Origin: Anaerotignum sp.
Lineage (GTDB): Bacteria > Bacillota > Clostridia > Lachnospirales > Anaerotignaceae
NCBI RefSeq assembly: GCF_030625865.1
Contig: NZ_DAOUQB010000001.1
Location: 124,001 to 188,000, forward strand
DNA: 64,000 nucleotides
Direction of reading: 5' to 3'
Position 1 is the stretch's first letter. The number at the start of each line of letters is the position of its first letter. A program made the translations under genes and the position numbers. The notes beneath the pieces are model-generated. The model did no database searches and was not told where the DNA came from. It worked only from the letters and a program-made list of their open reading frames with translations. Shown in pieces: positions 53,749 through 62,496 of the stretch.

Positions 53749-54540
53749 TTATCCGGCTTTTTGTTCTAAACGCAATCTATCCGCAATTAACGCAATAAAT
53801 TCACTGTTAGTAGGCTTGCCTTTATGGTTATTTACGGTGTATCCAAAGAGGGCATCGATGGCATCAACCTTCCCTCGATTCCAGGCTACTTCAATGGCAT
53901 GGCGAATTGCACGTTCTACACGAGAGGGTGTTGTATTACATTTCTTTGCAATAGAAGGATAGAGCTCTTTGGTGATATAATTTAAAACATCCATGTCATT
54001 AACGCTCATAATAATTGCTTCCCTCATATAGTGATAGCCTCGAATATGAGCAGGAACACCAATTTCATGTAAAATATTTGTGACTTTTGTTTCCAAATCA
54101 TAATTTAACACAGGTAAGGGCTGATTAAAGGAGGGAATACCGCTTTTAATCAAAGGTTTTTCCTGTAATAACTGCCTGATGCGTTGGGTAAGTGCATCCA
54201 TGTCAAAAGGTTTAACCATATAGTAAGAAGCACCCAAGTCTAAAGCTTTCTGAACAACTTTGTCTTGGGAGAGAGCTGAAAGAATGATGGTTACTGGTTG
54301 ATGGATATCATTATTTTTCTGCAATCTTTCCAAAACGCCAATTCCGTCCAAACGAGGCATGATACCATCAATAATTGCGATATCCGGTTCTGTATCTCTA
54401 ATTTTGTTCATGGCATCGATACCATCAACGGCAACTGCGACAACAGTCATATCATCTTGTTTACTTAGATGACTTGCAATTACATCGCAAAAATCCTTAT
54501 TATCATCAGCTAACAGCACTTTTATTTTATTTTGATTCAA
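53749..54540 (-). CDS. spo0A: Sporulation transcription factor Spo0A
   Basis: Master response regulator of sporulation, 263 residues. The receiver domain (1-125) has the acidic pair D12-D13, the phosphoacceptor D58 in [11 protein letters not shown], the Ser/Thr segment ILSALSQ and the switch Lys in YMVKPFD. The DNA-binding domain has [36 protein letters not shown] and [13 protein letters not shown]. The start is TTG 54540 behind CGGAGGG; no ATG fits. spoIVB, the usual upstream neighbour, is absent here and lies about 9 kb away on the other strand. Confidence 0.97.
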   Translation of the reverse strand: MNQNKIKVLLADDNKDFCDVIASHLSKQDDMTVVAVAVDGIDAMNKIRDTEPDIAIIDGIMPRLDGIGVLERLQKNNDIHQPVTIILSALSQDKVVQKALDLGASYYMVKPFDMDALTQRIRQLLQEKPLIKSGIPSFNQPLPVLNYDLETKVTNILHEIGVPAHIRGYHYMREAIIMSVNDMDVLNYITKELYPSIAKKCNTTPSRVERAIRHAIEVAWNRGKVDAIDALFGYTVNNHKGKPTNSEFIALIADRLRLEQKAG

Positions 54541-54601
54541 AATGATCCCTCCGATTGTTGTTTGATGAATGAATATGCAAATAATACTTGCTTTTGGGAT
54601 G

Positions 54602-54630
54602 ATTATAGTACAGGAATTTTCTCATGGCAA
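54602..54630 (-). promoter_or_regulatory. Sigma-A promoter for spo0A
   Basis: On the minus strand TTGCCA, an exact 17-bp spacer and a perfect TATAAT. A possible 0A box, TGTCGAG (54802-54808, plus strand; 6 of 7 bases of TGTCGAA), lies about 170 bp upstream. No sigma-H promoter was recognised. Confidence 0.75.
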
Positions 54631-55092
54631 GACGTTTTCGCCAGACAAATTCAGACTGAAAATTTAACAAAGTTGTAAAAAGTTGCACTGTTCTTATTGG
54701 GGAATATTACCCATGCTGATTCGTGGAGATTCATGGCAGGGGGAAATAAGGGAAATGAAGAAAAATGGCGTGTTTTGTGGTGGAAAATACGATATTTTTC
54801 TTGTCGAGTTTTTCATTTTCCTCAGGAAACTAAGATAATTTCTCCTAAATAATGTTAATTAAATAATTAGTAAATGGAAAATACTAGTTAATATTTTTAA
54901 TATAAAGCGGTAAAAATTTAACTTAATTGAAATATATTTTATTGTTTTTTTTTCGTTTTTATGACGTAAATTAAGAAAAAAGTAATAATTATTGTGAATT
55001 TTGGAGAATATTTATACGAACACACCATAATTAGCAAAAATTGCTGAGATAGAGCGGAATATGGAGGAAGATAAAAGTAAACCCCAAAAAAG
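54631..55092. other. Long A/T-rich region between spo0A and ksgA
   Basis: Upstream region of spo0A, with one possible 0A box. No coding potential or other structure was seen. Its length may reflect complex control of spo0A. Confidence 0.4.
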
Positions 55093-55145
55093 GGACGAAA
55101 ACGGCTAGGAAAAAACGAAAATGTTTTTTCTTAGCCGTTTTATAG
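55093..55145 (-). terminator. Terminator after ksgA
   Basis: AAAACGGCTAGGAAAAAAC pairs with its 3' arm over 19 bp with a single wobble. On the minus strand a short T tract closes the stem. Confidence 0.8.
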
Positions 55146-55155
55146 TATTTTTTAG

Positions 55156-56034
55156 TTACTCATTATGAAGCTTTTGGTAAATTGCATCCGTTAAAGCCCC
55201 AAATTCTTGAATACCGAGAGCTTCTCCTCGTATTCGCGCATCCCAACCCAAAGATACAATAATTGAGGTTAATTCTTCTTTAGACAAATTTAGTTTTCCT
55301 TGGTTATTTAAGCCATTAAGCAAAGTTTTTCGCCGTTGTCCAAAAGCGCATTTTACCAAATGGAAAAACAAAGATTCATCTTTGGTTGATATTTTACGCT
55401 CAGGCAGCACTTTAAGGGTAATCACAGCAGAGGCTACTTTCGGTTGCGGCATAAAGCAAGAAGGTTGCACGATCATATCCAAATGAGCGTCGCAATAATA
55501 TTGTACTGCAATAGATAAAGCACCATATTCCTTTTCCTTTGGACCTGCCTGCATACGTTCGGCTACTTCTTTTTGAACCATAACTGTGATAGTATCGATG
55601 TGACGTTCCTTTTCCAACAAGTCCATAATAATTGGTGTGGTAATGTAATAGGGAAGATTTGCCACTACCTTAATTGCTTTACCGCTATTTTTTTTCTCGA
55701 TGATGGCATCAATGTCAGTCTTTAAAATATCCTGATTTAAAATTTCTACATTATCATAGGTGTCTAGGGTTTGTTTTAAAATTGGAATCAGCGTTGTGTC
55801 AATTTCAACAGCAACAACTTCTCTTGCATTTTCAGCCAGAATTTGGGTCAATGAACCGATACCCGGGCCAATTTCCAATACGCAGTCTTCTTTTGTAATG
55901 CCAGCACAGTTAGCAATGTTTTCCAGTATGTTAGAATCTATCAAAAAGTTCTGTCCAAAATTTTTCTTGAAAGAAAAACCATTTTCTTCAATAATTTGTT
56001 TGGTTTTTGACGGGGTAGAAATTCTTTCTGTCAT
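55156..56034 (-). CDS. rsmA: 16S rRNA (A1518/A1519)-dimethyltransferase KsgA/RsmA
   Basis: Dimethylates two adjacent adenosines near the 3' end of 16S rRNA, 292 residues. Motifs: FSFKKNFGQNFLID, LEIGPGIGSLTQIL (SAM site), VVAVEIDTTLI, NQDILK, VVANLPYYITTPIIM with the catalytic NLPYY, and FGQRRKTLLNGL. The start is set at 56034 behind AAAGGAGAA; a longer frame to 56238 overlaps the upstream gene and lacks homology. Resistance to kasugamycin follows its loss in other bacteria. Confidence 0.95.
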   Translation of the reverse strand: MTERISTPSKTKQIIEENGFSFKKNFGQNFLIDSNILENIANCAGITKEDCVLEIGPGIGSLTQILAENAREVVAVEIDTTLIPILKQTLDTYDNVEILNQDILKTDIDAIIEKKNSGKAIKVVANLPYYITTPIIMDLLEKERHIDTITVMVQKEVAERMQAGPKEKEYGALSIAVQYYCDAHLDMIVQPSCFMPQPKVASAVITLKVLPERKISTKDESLFFHLVKCAFGQRRKTLLNGLNNQGKLNLSKEELTSIIVSLGWDARIRGEALGIQEFGALTDAIYQKLHNE

Positions 56035-56045
56035 GGTATTCTCCT

Positions 56046-56552
56046 TTATGCACCAACGCCTAATCTGCCTAATAAACCAAAGGACAGTATAGACACAATA
56101 ATTCCTGCTGTTAATATGCCCAGAACGATAACAGGGAATGTTTTTTTCGGGTTTAAATTTAAAAGAACGCTGATTAAGGCTCCCATCCAAGCACCTGTAC
56201 CAGGCAACGGAACGGCAACGAAAAGAAAGACGCCCCAATATTCATATTTACGAATTTGGTCGCTTTTTTGATCTGCCTTTTTTTCACACCAATCAACAAA
56301 AGAGCGCAAGGGCGTTTTTTTCAATATGTTAAAAATATAGCGGATGAAAAGCAAAATAAATGGAACTGGCAGCAAGTTACCAATAAAAGCAATAATGAAT
56401 GTGGGCAGCCAATTCATTTGCAGGGCAAAACCCGCAATGATACCACCTCTTAGTTCCAGAATTGGGAGCATTGATACAATAAAAACAATAAATTCCCTAG
56501 CAAGGGAGCCCTGCAGGTTTGTAACAAACCAGGTTGCAATCGTTTCAGCCAA
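56046..56552 (-). CDS. COG2426 small multidrug export-type membrane protein
   Basis: A 168-residue protein with four or five membrane segments and the family motifs SMLPILELRGGIIAGF and VAVPLPGTGAWMGALI. The family was named from weak export similarity; no substrate is established. The start is TTG 56552 behind AGGAGG; an in-frame ATG at 56585 is upstream of that site. It lies 11 bp before rsmA and is probably cotranscribed. Confidence 0.85.
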   Translation of the reverse strand: MAETIATWFVTNLQGSLAREFIVFIVSMLPILELRGGIIAGFALQMNWLPTFIIAFIGNLLPVPFILLFIRYIFNILKKTPLRSFVDWCEKKADQKSDQIRKYEYWGVFLFVAVPLPGTGAWMGALISVLLNLNPKKTFPVIVLGILTAGIIVSILSFGLLGRLGVGA

Positions 56553-56705
56553 TTGAATTCCTCCTGAAAAAGAGCATGGCAACAAAGTCCATGTCGTTTT
56601 TTTCGAATCTTTAAAAATATATTATATACTAATATGATTTTCGAAACAATAAGAGTCGCAAAAAAAATATTTTTCTTTTGTTTTTCATTCTTTTGAAGTT
56701 TTGAG

Positions 56706-56735
56706 TTGAAAATGTGTTATATTTATGGTTATAAT
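56706..56735 (+). promoter_or_regulatory. Promoter for the RpiR-family gene
   Basis: TTGAAA, an 18-bp spacer and TATAAT at 56730-56735. A second TATAAT at 56758-56763 lacks a good -35 but is only 7 bases before the first in-frame ATG, which argues against that ATG. Confidence 0.6.
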
Positions 56736-56832
56736 GGTGCTATAGAAATTAATTTACTATAATATTAGCATGAAAAAATATCATTTATATAGAGTTTGTT
56801 ATATCATTTTTACATACGAAAGGGTGGAAGAT

Positions 56833-57696
56833 TTGACTGAAGAATTAAGAGGCCAGTTAATGGGGGTTAAATTAACAAAAAAAGAGAAATTAATTGCCGA
56901 ATTTATATTGGATAATTTTGCTGAGGCTTGTTTTATTACTTCTACTGATATTGCGAAAAGACTTCATGTCAGCGATTCTTCGGTAATTCGTTTTACACGT
57001 ACTTTGGGATATTCAGGTTTTATGGATTTTCAAAAGAGTATTCGTAAAACTTATACTGAGAGAATCAACAGTGTATCGGATAATATTACTGTGCCATCAG
57101 AAAGGTTAAAATTATCCATCAGCAAGCTGGGACAGAGTGATATTGTTGAGAGTTATTTTTCCAATGTGCTGCAAAATATGAAATACTGTATTAATCATAA
57201 TGATACCCTTTCCTTTGAGCGTGCGGCAGGTTTGATTGCGGGAAGTAAGCGCAAATTTATTGTTGCGTCCAGAGCAAACTCATGTATAGGTGATATGATG
57301 CTGCTATTGCTAAAGCATCTACTAACGGATGTTTATGAAACATCGCATCCTGCTTTGAATGTAATTGACCATTTATGTGATATTACGGAAAATGATTGCA
57401 TAATTGCCGTTAGTTTCCCCAGATACTCGGAAATGGATTTATTGGCTGCTCAAATGGCTTATGACGCAGGGGCAAAAATCATTTTAATCACCGATAAGGC
57501 CAGTTCGCCCTTAGCTCAGTATGCAACGCAGTTGTTAACGGTAAGTGTGGACAGTAATACATTCTTTAACTCCTATGTTGGGGTGTTATTTACTATGGAA
57601 TTACTATGTTCGTTTATAAGTAGAAAAATGGGTTATTCTACAGAGGCTAAATTACAGTTGGTTGATAAATATATTTCCAAAGTCGGCTTATTTTAA
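56833..57696 (+). CDS. MurR/RpiR-family transcriptional regulator
   Basis: A 287-residue regulator with an RpiR-type helix-turn-helix (ITSTDIAKRLHVSDSSVIRF, then TRTLGYSGFMDFQ) and a C-terminal SIS sugar-phosphate-binding domain (FIVASRANSCIGDMML, CIIAVSFPRYSEMDLLAAQM, LITDKASSPLAQYA). The ligand is probably a phosphosugar such as MurNAc-6-P, but no sugar operon adjoins. The start is TTG 56833 behind AGGGTGG; ATG 56770 has no site. Confidence 0.88.
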   Translation: MTEELRGQLMGVKLTKKEKLIAEFILDNFAEACFITSTDIAKRLHVSDSSVIRFTRTLGYSGFMDFQKSIRKTYTERINSVSDNITVPSERLKLSISKLGQSDIVESYFSNVLQNMKYCINHNDTLSFERAAGLIAGSKRKFIVASRANSCIGDMMLLLLKHLLTDVYETSHPALNVIDHLCDITENDCIIAVSFPRYSEMDLLAAQMAYDAGAKIILITDKASSPLAQYATQLLTVSVDSNTFFNSYVGVLFTMELLCSFISRKMGYSTEAKLQLVDKYISKVGLF

Positions 57697-57733
57697 GCTG
57701 TTATCAGTAGCAAATTGGATATTTCACAAATAA

Positions 57734-57764
57734 AAAAAGGACCTATTTAATTGGGCCCTTTTTA
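57734..57764 (+). terminator. Terminator after the RpiR-family gene
   Basis: AAAAAGGACC pairs with GGGCCCTTTTT with one mismatch and runs into T-rich sequence. Confidence 0.65.
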
Positions 57765-57826
57765 TTTGATTTTTATTATTTATGGATATTATGGAAAGTA
57801 TTTGTAATGTTACAAGAGATACAAAA

Positions 57827-58348
57827 TTAATATCTATGATTCACATATTCATCAATTAAAGATTTCCGGCTTTCCTCGGAAAAAACGCCTTCCTCTCGCA
57901 AGTTTTTTAAAATAAAAGGACTAGTAGAATGAAGAATAATATCTGCATTTTCGATTACAATTTCAAAAAGCTTACCCTTTAAATATTTGCTGTGCACTTT
58001 TACAAAATATGCTTCCGTTCCTCTATAATCCAACATTCGTAAAACTGTTTGGGTGGCTTTGTCTTTCTTTTTATAATAATAATTGCTATGTTCTAAAAAG
58101 TCCCTTTTTAGTTCATAATCCATATCTTTTGTGGTGCTGATTGATTTTTGTTCCTTTGCTAAAGCATTAAAATACTGGTAGTTAAATAACGCCTTTTCAA
58201 CTGTATCCATATTTGAAAAAGGGCCTATGTTTCCATATACAACGGCATTATAATTCTTTTCAAGATATTCTCTTTTGTTCATATCACCTTTCATGTATTG
58301 ATCAATAAGACTTTGTCGGTATTTAAAATATTTCTGAATTGCATTCAT
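57827..58348 (-). CDS. Conserved hypothetical protein, DUF6648-like
   Basis: A 173-residue soluble protein: FKYRQSLIDQYMKGDMNKREYLE, then FSNMDTVEKALFNYQYFNALAKEQ and a C-terminal alpha/beta part (EAYFVKVHSKYLKGKLFEIVI, SPFILKNLREEGVF). The layout recalls a family of unknown function in clostridia (DUF6648), an assignment from memory. The start at 58348 has GTGAGGC; the frame runs 6 codons further. No function can be inferred. Confidence 0.7.
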   Translation of the reverse strand: MNAIQKYFKYRQSLIDQYMKGDMNKREYLEKNYNAVVYGNIGPFSNMDTVEKALFNYQYFNALAKEQKSISTTKDMDYELKRDFLEHSNYYYKKKDKATQTVLRMLDYRGTEAYFVKVHSKYLKGKLFEIVIENADIILHSTSPFILKNLREEGVFSEESRKSLIDEYVNHRY

Positions 58349-58436
58349 GGTTTGCCTCACTTCCATCCATTCCCTATGGCAATGTTATGTTTTATCCTGT
58401 TACAATGATGAAAGAACAATTAGGGAGAGGATATAT

Positions 58437-58856
58437 ATGCAGACTTTTTTAGAATTTTATCAAAGGGAGATTCAGCCCAAAATTGCGGCAATAGATGTTT
58501 TTTTAAAAACAGAGCCTCAGCCTTACGATCAAGAACAAGTTTCAAACCTTTTATGTTTATCAACAACTGAATTATTAGAACTAATGGAACGAGAGAAAAT
58601 TGCTATCATAACAAAAGGTATGTTTTTGCACCTAATGCAAATTGGATCTTCTCCCCTGTGCAAGATGTTTCGCAGGGAGGTTTCCTGCGGTATGTCAGCA
58701 GTATACTCCTTACAGGAGATTTCATACATATACGATTTGGCGCAAAAGGATGTGGAAGAAGCAGCGGACAAAATTGGAAAAAGTCAATTTTCCTCAGCAG
58801 AGCTTCCCTCTCTTTTTGGCGAGATATTCATTTCTGATAAACAATATCGGCTCTAA
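58437..58856 (+). CDS. Hypothetical protein with a possible helix-turn-helix
   Basis: A 139-residue protein: FLEFYQREIQPKIAAIDVFL, then QEQVSNLLCLSTTELLELMERE, which resembles a small helix-turn-helix. A central SSPLCKMFRREVSCGM segment and a helical end (YIYDLAQKDVEEAADKIG) follow. I do not recognise the family. The start at 58437 is placed by GGGAGAGG; the frame is open 30 codons further upstream into the divergent gene. It overlaps the convergent DJ-1 gene by 29 bases at its 3' end. Confidence 0.6.
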   Translation: MQTFLEFYQREIQPKIAAIDVFLKTEPQPYDQEQVSNLLCLSTTELLELMEREKIAIITKGMFLHLMQIGSSPLCKMFRREVSCGMSAVYSLQEISYIYDLAQKDVEEAADKIGKSQFSSAELPSLFGEIFISDKQYRL

Positions 58857-59379
58857 GATTTTCAGCCGTTTCTTTGCCTGCCAAAATTTCAACAAGTTTT
58901 AGGGCGAAAGGAATGGCTGTGCCCGGTCCCCGGGAGGTAATGATATTGCCGTCAACACATACTGGGTTTGCAGAAGGGATTGCTCCCGTCAGTTTATTCT
59001 CCATACCTGGATATATGGTTGCGGTTTTTCCTGCTAAAAGATTAAGTTCACCTAAGATAAGAGGTGCAGCACAAATTGCACAAACTGTTTTTTTGGCATC
59101 ATTGTAGCTACAAATCAGGTTATACAAGCCTTGATGGGCCAAAAGATTTAAAGTGCCCGGCATACCTCCAGGTAGAACAATGGCATCTGCCCATACTTTT
59201 GCGGCTTCATCAAACATGATATCAGCGGTATAGACGATATTATGCGCTCCTTTGACCTGCAAGGATTTGCCAACAGAAACAAATTTTGCACTTATTCCAA
59301 CACGAAGCAGTAAATCTAAGGGAGTGACTGCTTCTATTTCTTCAAAACCTTCTGCAAGAAAAATATAAACAGTTTTCAT
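58828..59379 (-). CDS. DJ-1/PfpI family protein
   Basis: A 183-residue DJ-1 superfamily protein. VYIFLAEGFEEIEAVTPLDL with the conserved Glu, ADAIVLPGGMPGTLNL, and the nucleophile elbow VCAICAAPLILGE with the reactive Cys are all present, then GKTATIYPG and TSRGPGTAIPFALKLVEIL. Members act as glyoxalase-like, deglycase or chaperone proteins. The start at 59379 follows AGGAGG; a 74-codon upstream extension of the frame has no family similarity. Confidence 0.92.
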   Translation of the reverse strand: MKTVYIFLAEGFEEIEAVTPLDLLLRVGISAKFVSVGKSLQVKGAHNIVYTADIMFDEAAKVWADAIVLPGGMPGTLNLLAHQGLYNLICSYNDAKKTVCAICAAPLILGELNLLAGKTATIYPGMENKLTGAIPSANPVCVDGNIITSRGPGTAIPFALKLVEILAGKETAENLRADIVYQK

Positions 59380-59467
59380 AAGAATAGCCTCCTGATTTCT
59401 TTTTTTTTCTTTGGTTTTATTATTAACTATATTATATTCCAGAATGAAAGAATTATCAAGAATACCC

Positions 59468-59496
59468 TTGACAGAGGATTGTCTCGGGATTATGCT
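59468..59496 (+). promoter_or_regulatory. Sigma-A promoter for the CYTH gene
   Basis: A perfect TTGACA, an exact 17-bp spacer and TATGCT, 23 bases before the start codon. Confidence 0.75.
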
Positions 59497-59519
59497 TAAA
59501 AAAATTTGGGGGTGAGCAA

Positions 59520-59984
59520 TTGGAAATTGAAAAAAAATATTTAACCAAAGAAATTCCTTTTTCATTGGATGGATTTGTCTGCAAACAAATTTCTCAGTCA
59601 TATCTATCTTTTTGCCCTACCATTCGCATTCGAAAAAGTGATGAGCAATATTTTTTGACGGTGAAAGGAAAGGGACACATTAAAAGAGAAGAGTTTGAAA
59701 TGGAGATTGCGCAACAGGAATATGAACATCTGTATGAAAAAATAGAAGGGAAAGAGATTAGAAAAAAACGTTTTCTCATTCCTATAGAAAATGGGCTTAG
59801 CGCCGAGGTGGACATTTACGAGGGTCAATTGGAGGGCTTAATGACTACAGAAGTGGAATTTTCAACCATTGAGGAAGCGGAAGTATTTATTGCCCCCAGT
59901 TGGTTCGGAGAAGATATTTCTGAGGATTCGCGCTATAAAAATACATCCCTTTCGTTTTATGGCAAACCTTTAATCACGGAATAA
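59520..59984 (+). CDS. CYTH domain protein
   Basis: A 154-residue triphosphate-tunnel metalloenzyme fold. The N-terminal EIEKK matches the ExExK metal/phosphate motif, followed by IRIRKSDEQYFLTVKGKG, EEFEMEI, KKRFLIPI and AEVDIYEGQLEGLMTTEVEF. CYTH proteins hydrolyse inorganic triphosphate or thiamine triphosphate. The start is TTG behind GGGGGTGAG. A small terminator follows. Confidence 0.9.
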   Translation: MEIEKKYLTKEIPFSLDGFVCKQISQSYLSFCPTIRIRKSDEQYFLTVKGKGHIKREEFEMEIAQQEYEHLYEKIEGKEIRKKRFLIPIENGLSAEVDIYEGQLEGLMTTEVEFSTIEEAEVFIAPSWFGEDISEDSRYKNTSLSFYGKPLITE

Positions 59985-60008
59985 GCATCCTAAAAGATGC
60001 TTTTTTTA
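59983..60008 (+). terminator. Terminator after the CYTH gene
   Basis: AAGCATC and GATGCTT pair around CTAAAA, followed by T7. Confidence 0.8.
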
Positions 60009-60081
60009 TTGGTCTTTTTCTTATCTATGGTGCATAAAATATAGCGATGGACAAGAGACAAGCGAAGGGGAGAGGCCGAGT

Positions 60082-61416
60082 ATGTATAATAGAAGATATG
60101 ACAAGGTATTTCTAATGCTCAGACAGGAAACGGCAGGCTATAGTATGGGCCAAAGAGCGCCGTGGGGCAGCTGTATTATGGAAATTAAAAATGGAACGGG
60201 AAGAATTAGCCTGACAGTACAAGGTTTACGCCCGATCCACCGAGGCAGGTATGCTGTTTATGCCATTGCGGGGGAGAAAGAAAAACAAAATAATTTTTTC
60301 TGTGGCGTTTTAACACCGGATAGTGGAGGACACGGTGAGTTGAAATGGGACTTTAATCCGGATGGGTTAGGGGGAAAAAATATCACAGCAGAAGAATTAA
60401 ACACTGTTGCGATTTTAGCGGAAGCCGACGGAGGGTTTTCCGCACCATTGGCTGCGTATTTCAGCGGCAAAACAGATTGGCGTACATATTTCAACAAGGC
60501 GGCTATGAAAAAAGGGGCTCAAAAGGAGCCTACCAATATCCAATTGCAAAACTTGAATCAGCCGGTGAAAAAAGAACTAAAGGTGGAAAAACCTGTGGAA
60601 GAGCCGGCATTGGTTGCAGCTGAGGCAACGGTTGTGGAGATGCCTTCTTTTGAGATGCCTAAAATTAATTTAAAGAAGGATGGGGCGAAAGAGGAGAATT
60701 TAAAACCAAAAGAAGAAAAAAAAGAAAGCTTTCATGGAAGTTTTCGAGGATTATTGGAAAAATTTCGTCAAGAACTGGATGAACTTCAGGACACAGGGGT
60801 ATTTACGGACAAAGATTTAGATCGCATTGCCCGGGCGGGGCGAAGAAATTTTCAAAAAGAGGCTGTTATGCAAACCGCAGTTGAAGAGCCATCCACGGTT
60901 AAGCAAGCTACCATCGTTGAGGAATCTCCAATAGTGGAGCAAGCTACCGTAGTTGAGGAACCGTCCATAGTAGAGCAAGTCACTACGGTAGAGCAAGCTG
61001 ATGCAGTTGAAGGCTCAGAGCTGAATTTGGATGACAGCGTTGAGAAAGCTTCTGCCATCGAGGAGGAAGATCTGAATGAGGTAAAGGAAAATTTTTTGGA
61101 GAGATATAGGATGTTAAAGGAAAATACGGATATATTTCCTTTTGGTGAAGAGGTGATGCCCTGGAAATGCATTTCTATAGAAGAGATGATTTTACTGGAG
61201 GATATTCCTTTATCCTGGATGAAGGATTATTTTATACTATTTGCTATGAAAAAATATCATCATCTTATTTGGAAGCCCCAGAAAAATGGGTATCTTCTTG
61301 GGGCGCCAGGGGTGGATACAGACCAAGAACGTGCCAAGGCCGAAGAGTTAGGATTTCAGGAGTTTCGGAAAATGGAAGATGGCGACCTTGGATACTGGAT
61401 TTTTACAAAGAAATAG
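60082..61416 (+). CDS. Hypothetical protein with a low-complexity repeat linker
   Basis: A 444-residue protein. The N-terminal domain (about 1-145: RRYDKVFLMLRQETAGYSMG, then a beta-rich section with RISLTVQGL and GRYAVYAIAGEK) resembles a conserved domain of unknown function in clostridia, sometimes found in sporulation-associated proteins. The central linker (about 150-340) is acidic and charged, with three 12-residue tandem repeats at 268-303 (EEPSTVKQATIV, EESPIVEQATVV, EEPSIVEQVTTV). The C-terminal domain (about 350-444) ends ELGFQEFRKMEDGDLGYWIF. No enzyme motif was recognised. Confidence 0.75.
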   Translation: MYNRRYDKVFLMLRQETAGYSMGQRAPWGSCIMEIKNGTGRISLTVQGLRPIHRGRYAVYAIAGEKEKQNNFFCGVLTPDSGGHGELKWDFNPDGLGGKNITAEELNTVAILAEADGGFSAPLAAYFSGKTDWRTYFNKAAMKKGAQKEPTNIQLQNLNQPVKKELKVEKPVEEPALVAAEATVVEMPSFEMPKINLKKDGAKEENLKPKEEKKESFHGSFRGLLEKFRQELDELQDTGVFTDKDLDRIARAGRRNFQKEAVMQTAVEEPSTVKQATIVEESPIVEQATVVEEPSIVEQVTTVEQADAVEGSELNLDDSVEKASAIEEEDLNEVKENFLERYRMLKENTDIFPFGEEVMPWKCISIEEMILLEDIPLSWMKDYFILFAMKKYHHLIWKPQKNGYLLGAPGVDTDQERAKAEELGFQEFRKMEDGDLGYWIFTKK

Positions 61417-61419
61417 GGG

Positions 61420-61448
61420 TTGCCTTTGGGGGATTTCGATAGTATGAT
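61420..61448 (+). promoter_or_regulatory. Promoter for trmB
   Basis: TTGCCT, an exact 17-bp spacer and TATGAT, 37 bases before the ATG. It begins 3 bases after the stop of the preceding gene. Confidence 0.6.
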
Positions 61449-61485
61449 ACTTTTATGATATTTTGTTTGATTAAAGGAGAACGTT

Positions 61486-62121
61486 ATGAGAATCAGAAAA
61501 AAACCTTGGGCAGAAGCGGAACTTGAGAATAATAGCAGAGTCGTTCAGAATGCACCAATAAAAAAAGGGGAGTGGGCAGAGTTTTTTGGAAATGATAATC
61601 CAATTCATGTGGAAATAGGCTGTGGCAAAGGTGGCTTTATAACAAAGAATGCCCAAGCATATCCTGAAGTTAATTTTATCGGGATTGAAAGACAGCAATC
61701 GGTTATTGCCCTTGCAGCAAGAAGAACAGATGATGAGCTTTCAAATTTGGCTCTTATTTGGGAAAATGCTGCTAATCTTTCCGATTTATTTGAAGTAGGA
61801 GAATTTCAAAGGCTTTATTTAAATTTTTCTGACCCTTGGCCGAAAAAAAGAATGTATAAACGCCGTCTGACCTATCGGGATTTTTTGGTAAGCTATCGCC
61901 AAATTATGGGTGGACATGGGGAAGTGTTCTTTAAAACGGATAATCGAAATCTTTTTGAATTTTCCTTAAATGAGTTTTGCGCAGATAATTGGAAATTATC
62001 TAATATTTCTTTAGATTTGCACCACAGCGACTTTGAGGAAAATATTATGACAGAATATGAAGAAAAATTTTCTGAACAAGGGATGCCTATTTATCGTTTG
62101 GAAGCACGCTATGACCGATAG
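61486..62121 (+). CDS. trmB: tRNA (guanine-N7-)-methyltransferase
   Basis: A 211-residue SAM-dependent enzyme that makes m7G46 in tRNA. Motifs: NPIHVEIGCGKGGFITKNA (SAM site), NFIGIERQQSVI, LNFSDPWPKKRMYKRRLTY with the family DPWPKKR signature, and VFFKTDNRNLFEFSL. The ribosome site is AAAGGAGAA. The 3' flank is a structured repeat element that also supplies a terminator. Confidence 0.96.
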   Translation: MRIRKKPWAEAELENNSRVVQNAPIKKGEWAEFFGNDNPIHVEIGCGKGGFITKNAQAYPEVNFIGIERQQSVIALAARRTDDELSNLALIWENAANLSDLFEVGEFQRLYLNFSDPWPKKRMYKRRLTYRDFLVSYRQIMGGHGEVFFKTDNRNLFEFSLNEFCADNWKLSNISLDLHHSDFEENIMTEYEEKFSEQGMPIYRLEARYDR

Positions 62122-62204
62122 TACCCTTTGATGTTTGAGATGAGCATTTAGCAACAGAAAAGGATATTCAAGGTCAGAAAAAACAAAATAGAAAAAGATA
62201 TTTA

Positions 62205-62470
62205 AAATACCTGCCGTAAGGCAGGTGTTTTAGGGTGTCGATAAAGTCGACACCCTTTGAAAAAAGCTCAGTTCCTTCAAGCTTTTTTCAAGTTTGCAGA
62301 GGACAAATAGATGTGTTCCTGCGACCCCAAGGTCTTGAAACGCCCTATTTTCCTCGGATGGGCAAAGCTCATCCTGCGGATTCTACTTGGGGGGAACTTT
62401 TCGTTTCTAATCTCTTTCGTTTTATAAAATAGGTTTGTCTACAGTCTGAAATACCTGCCGTAAGGCAGGT
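62205..62470. repeat. Structured element bounded by two identical hairpin repeats
   Basis: Two identical 22-base copies (62205-62226 and 62449-62470), each a hairpin ACCTGCC-GTAA-GGCAGGT, flank about 220 bases that are rich in inverted repeats. These are AGGGTGTCGA/TCGACACCCT (62232-62256), TTGAAAAAAGCT/AGCTTTTTTCAA (62257-62291), GTTCC-n5-CCCCAAG with CTTGGGG-GGAAC (62315-62331 with 62386-62397), and GGATGGGC/GCTCATCC inside that arm. The first copy can terminate trmB; the second, read leftward, the GntR gene. It resembles a non-autonomous repeat (MITE/REP type) or structured RNA. No ORF lies inside. Confidence 0.65.
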
Positions 62471-62496
62471 ATTTATTTATGGTGAATTTAAGATAT

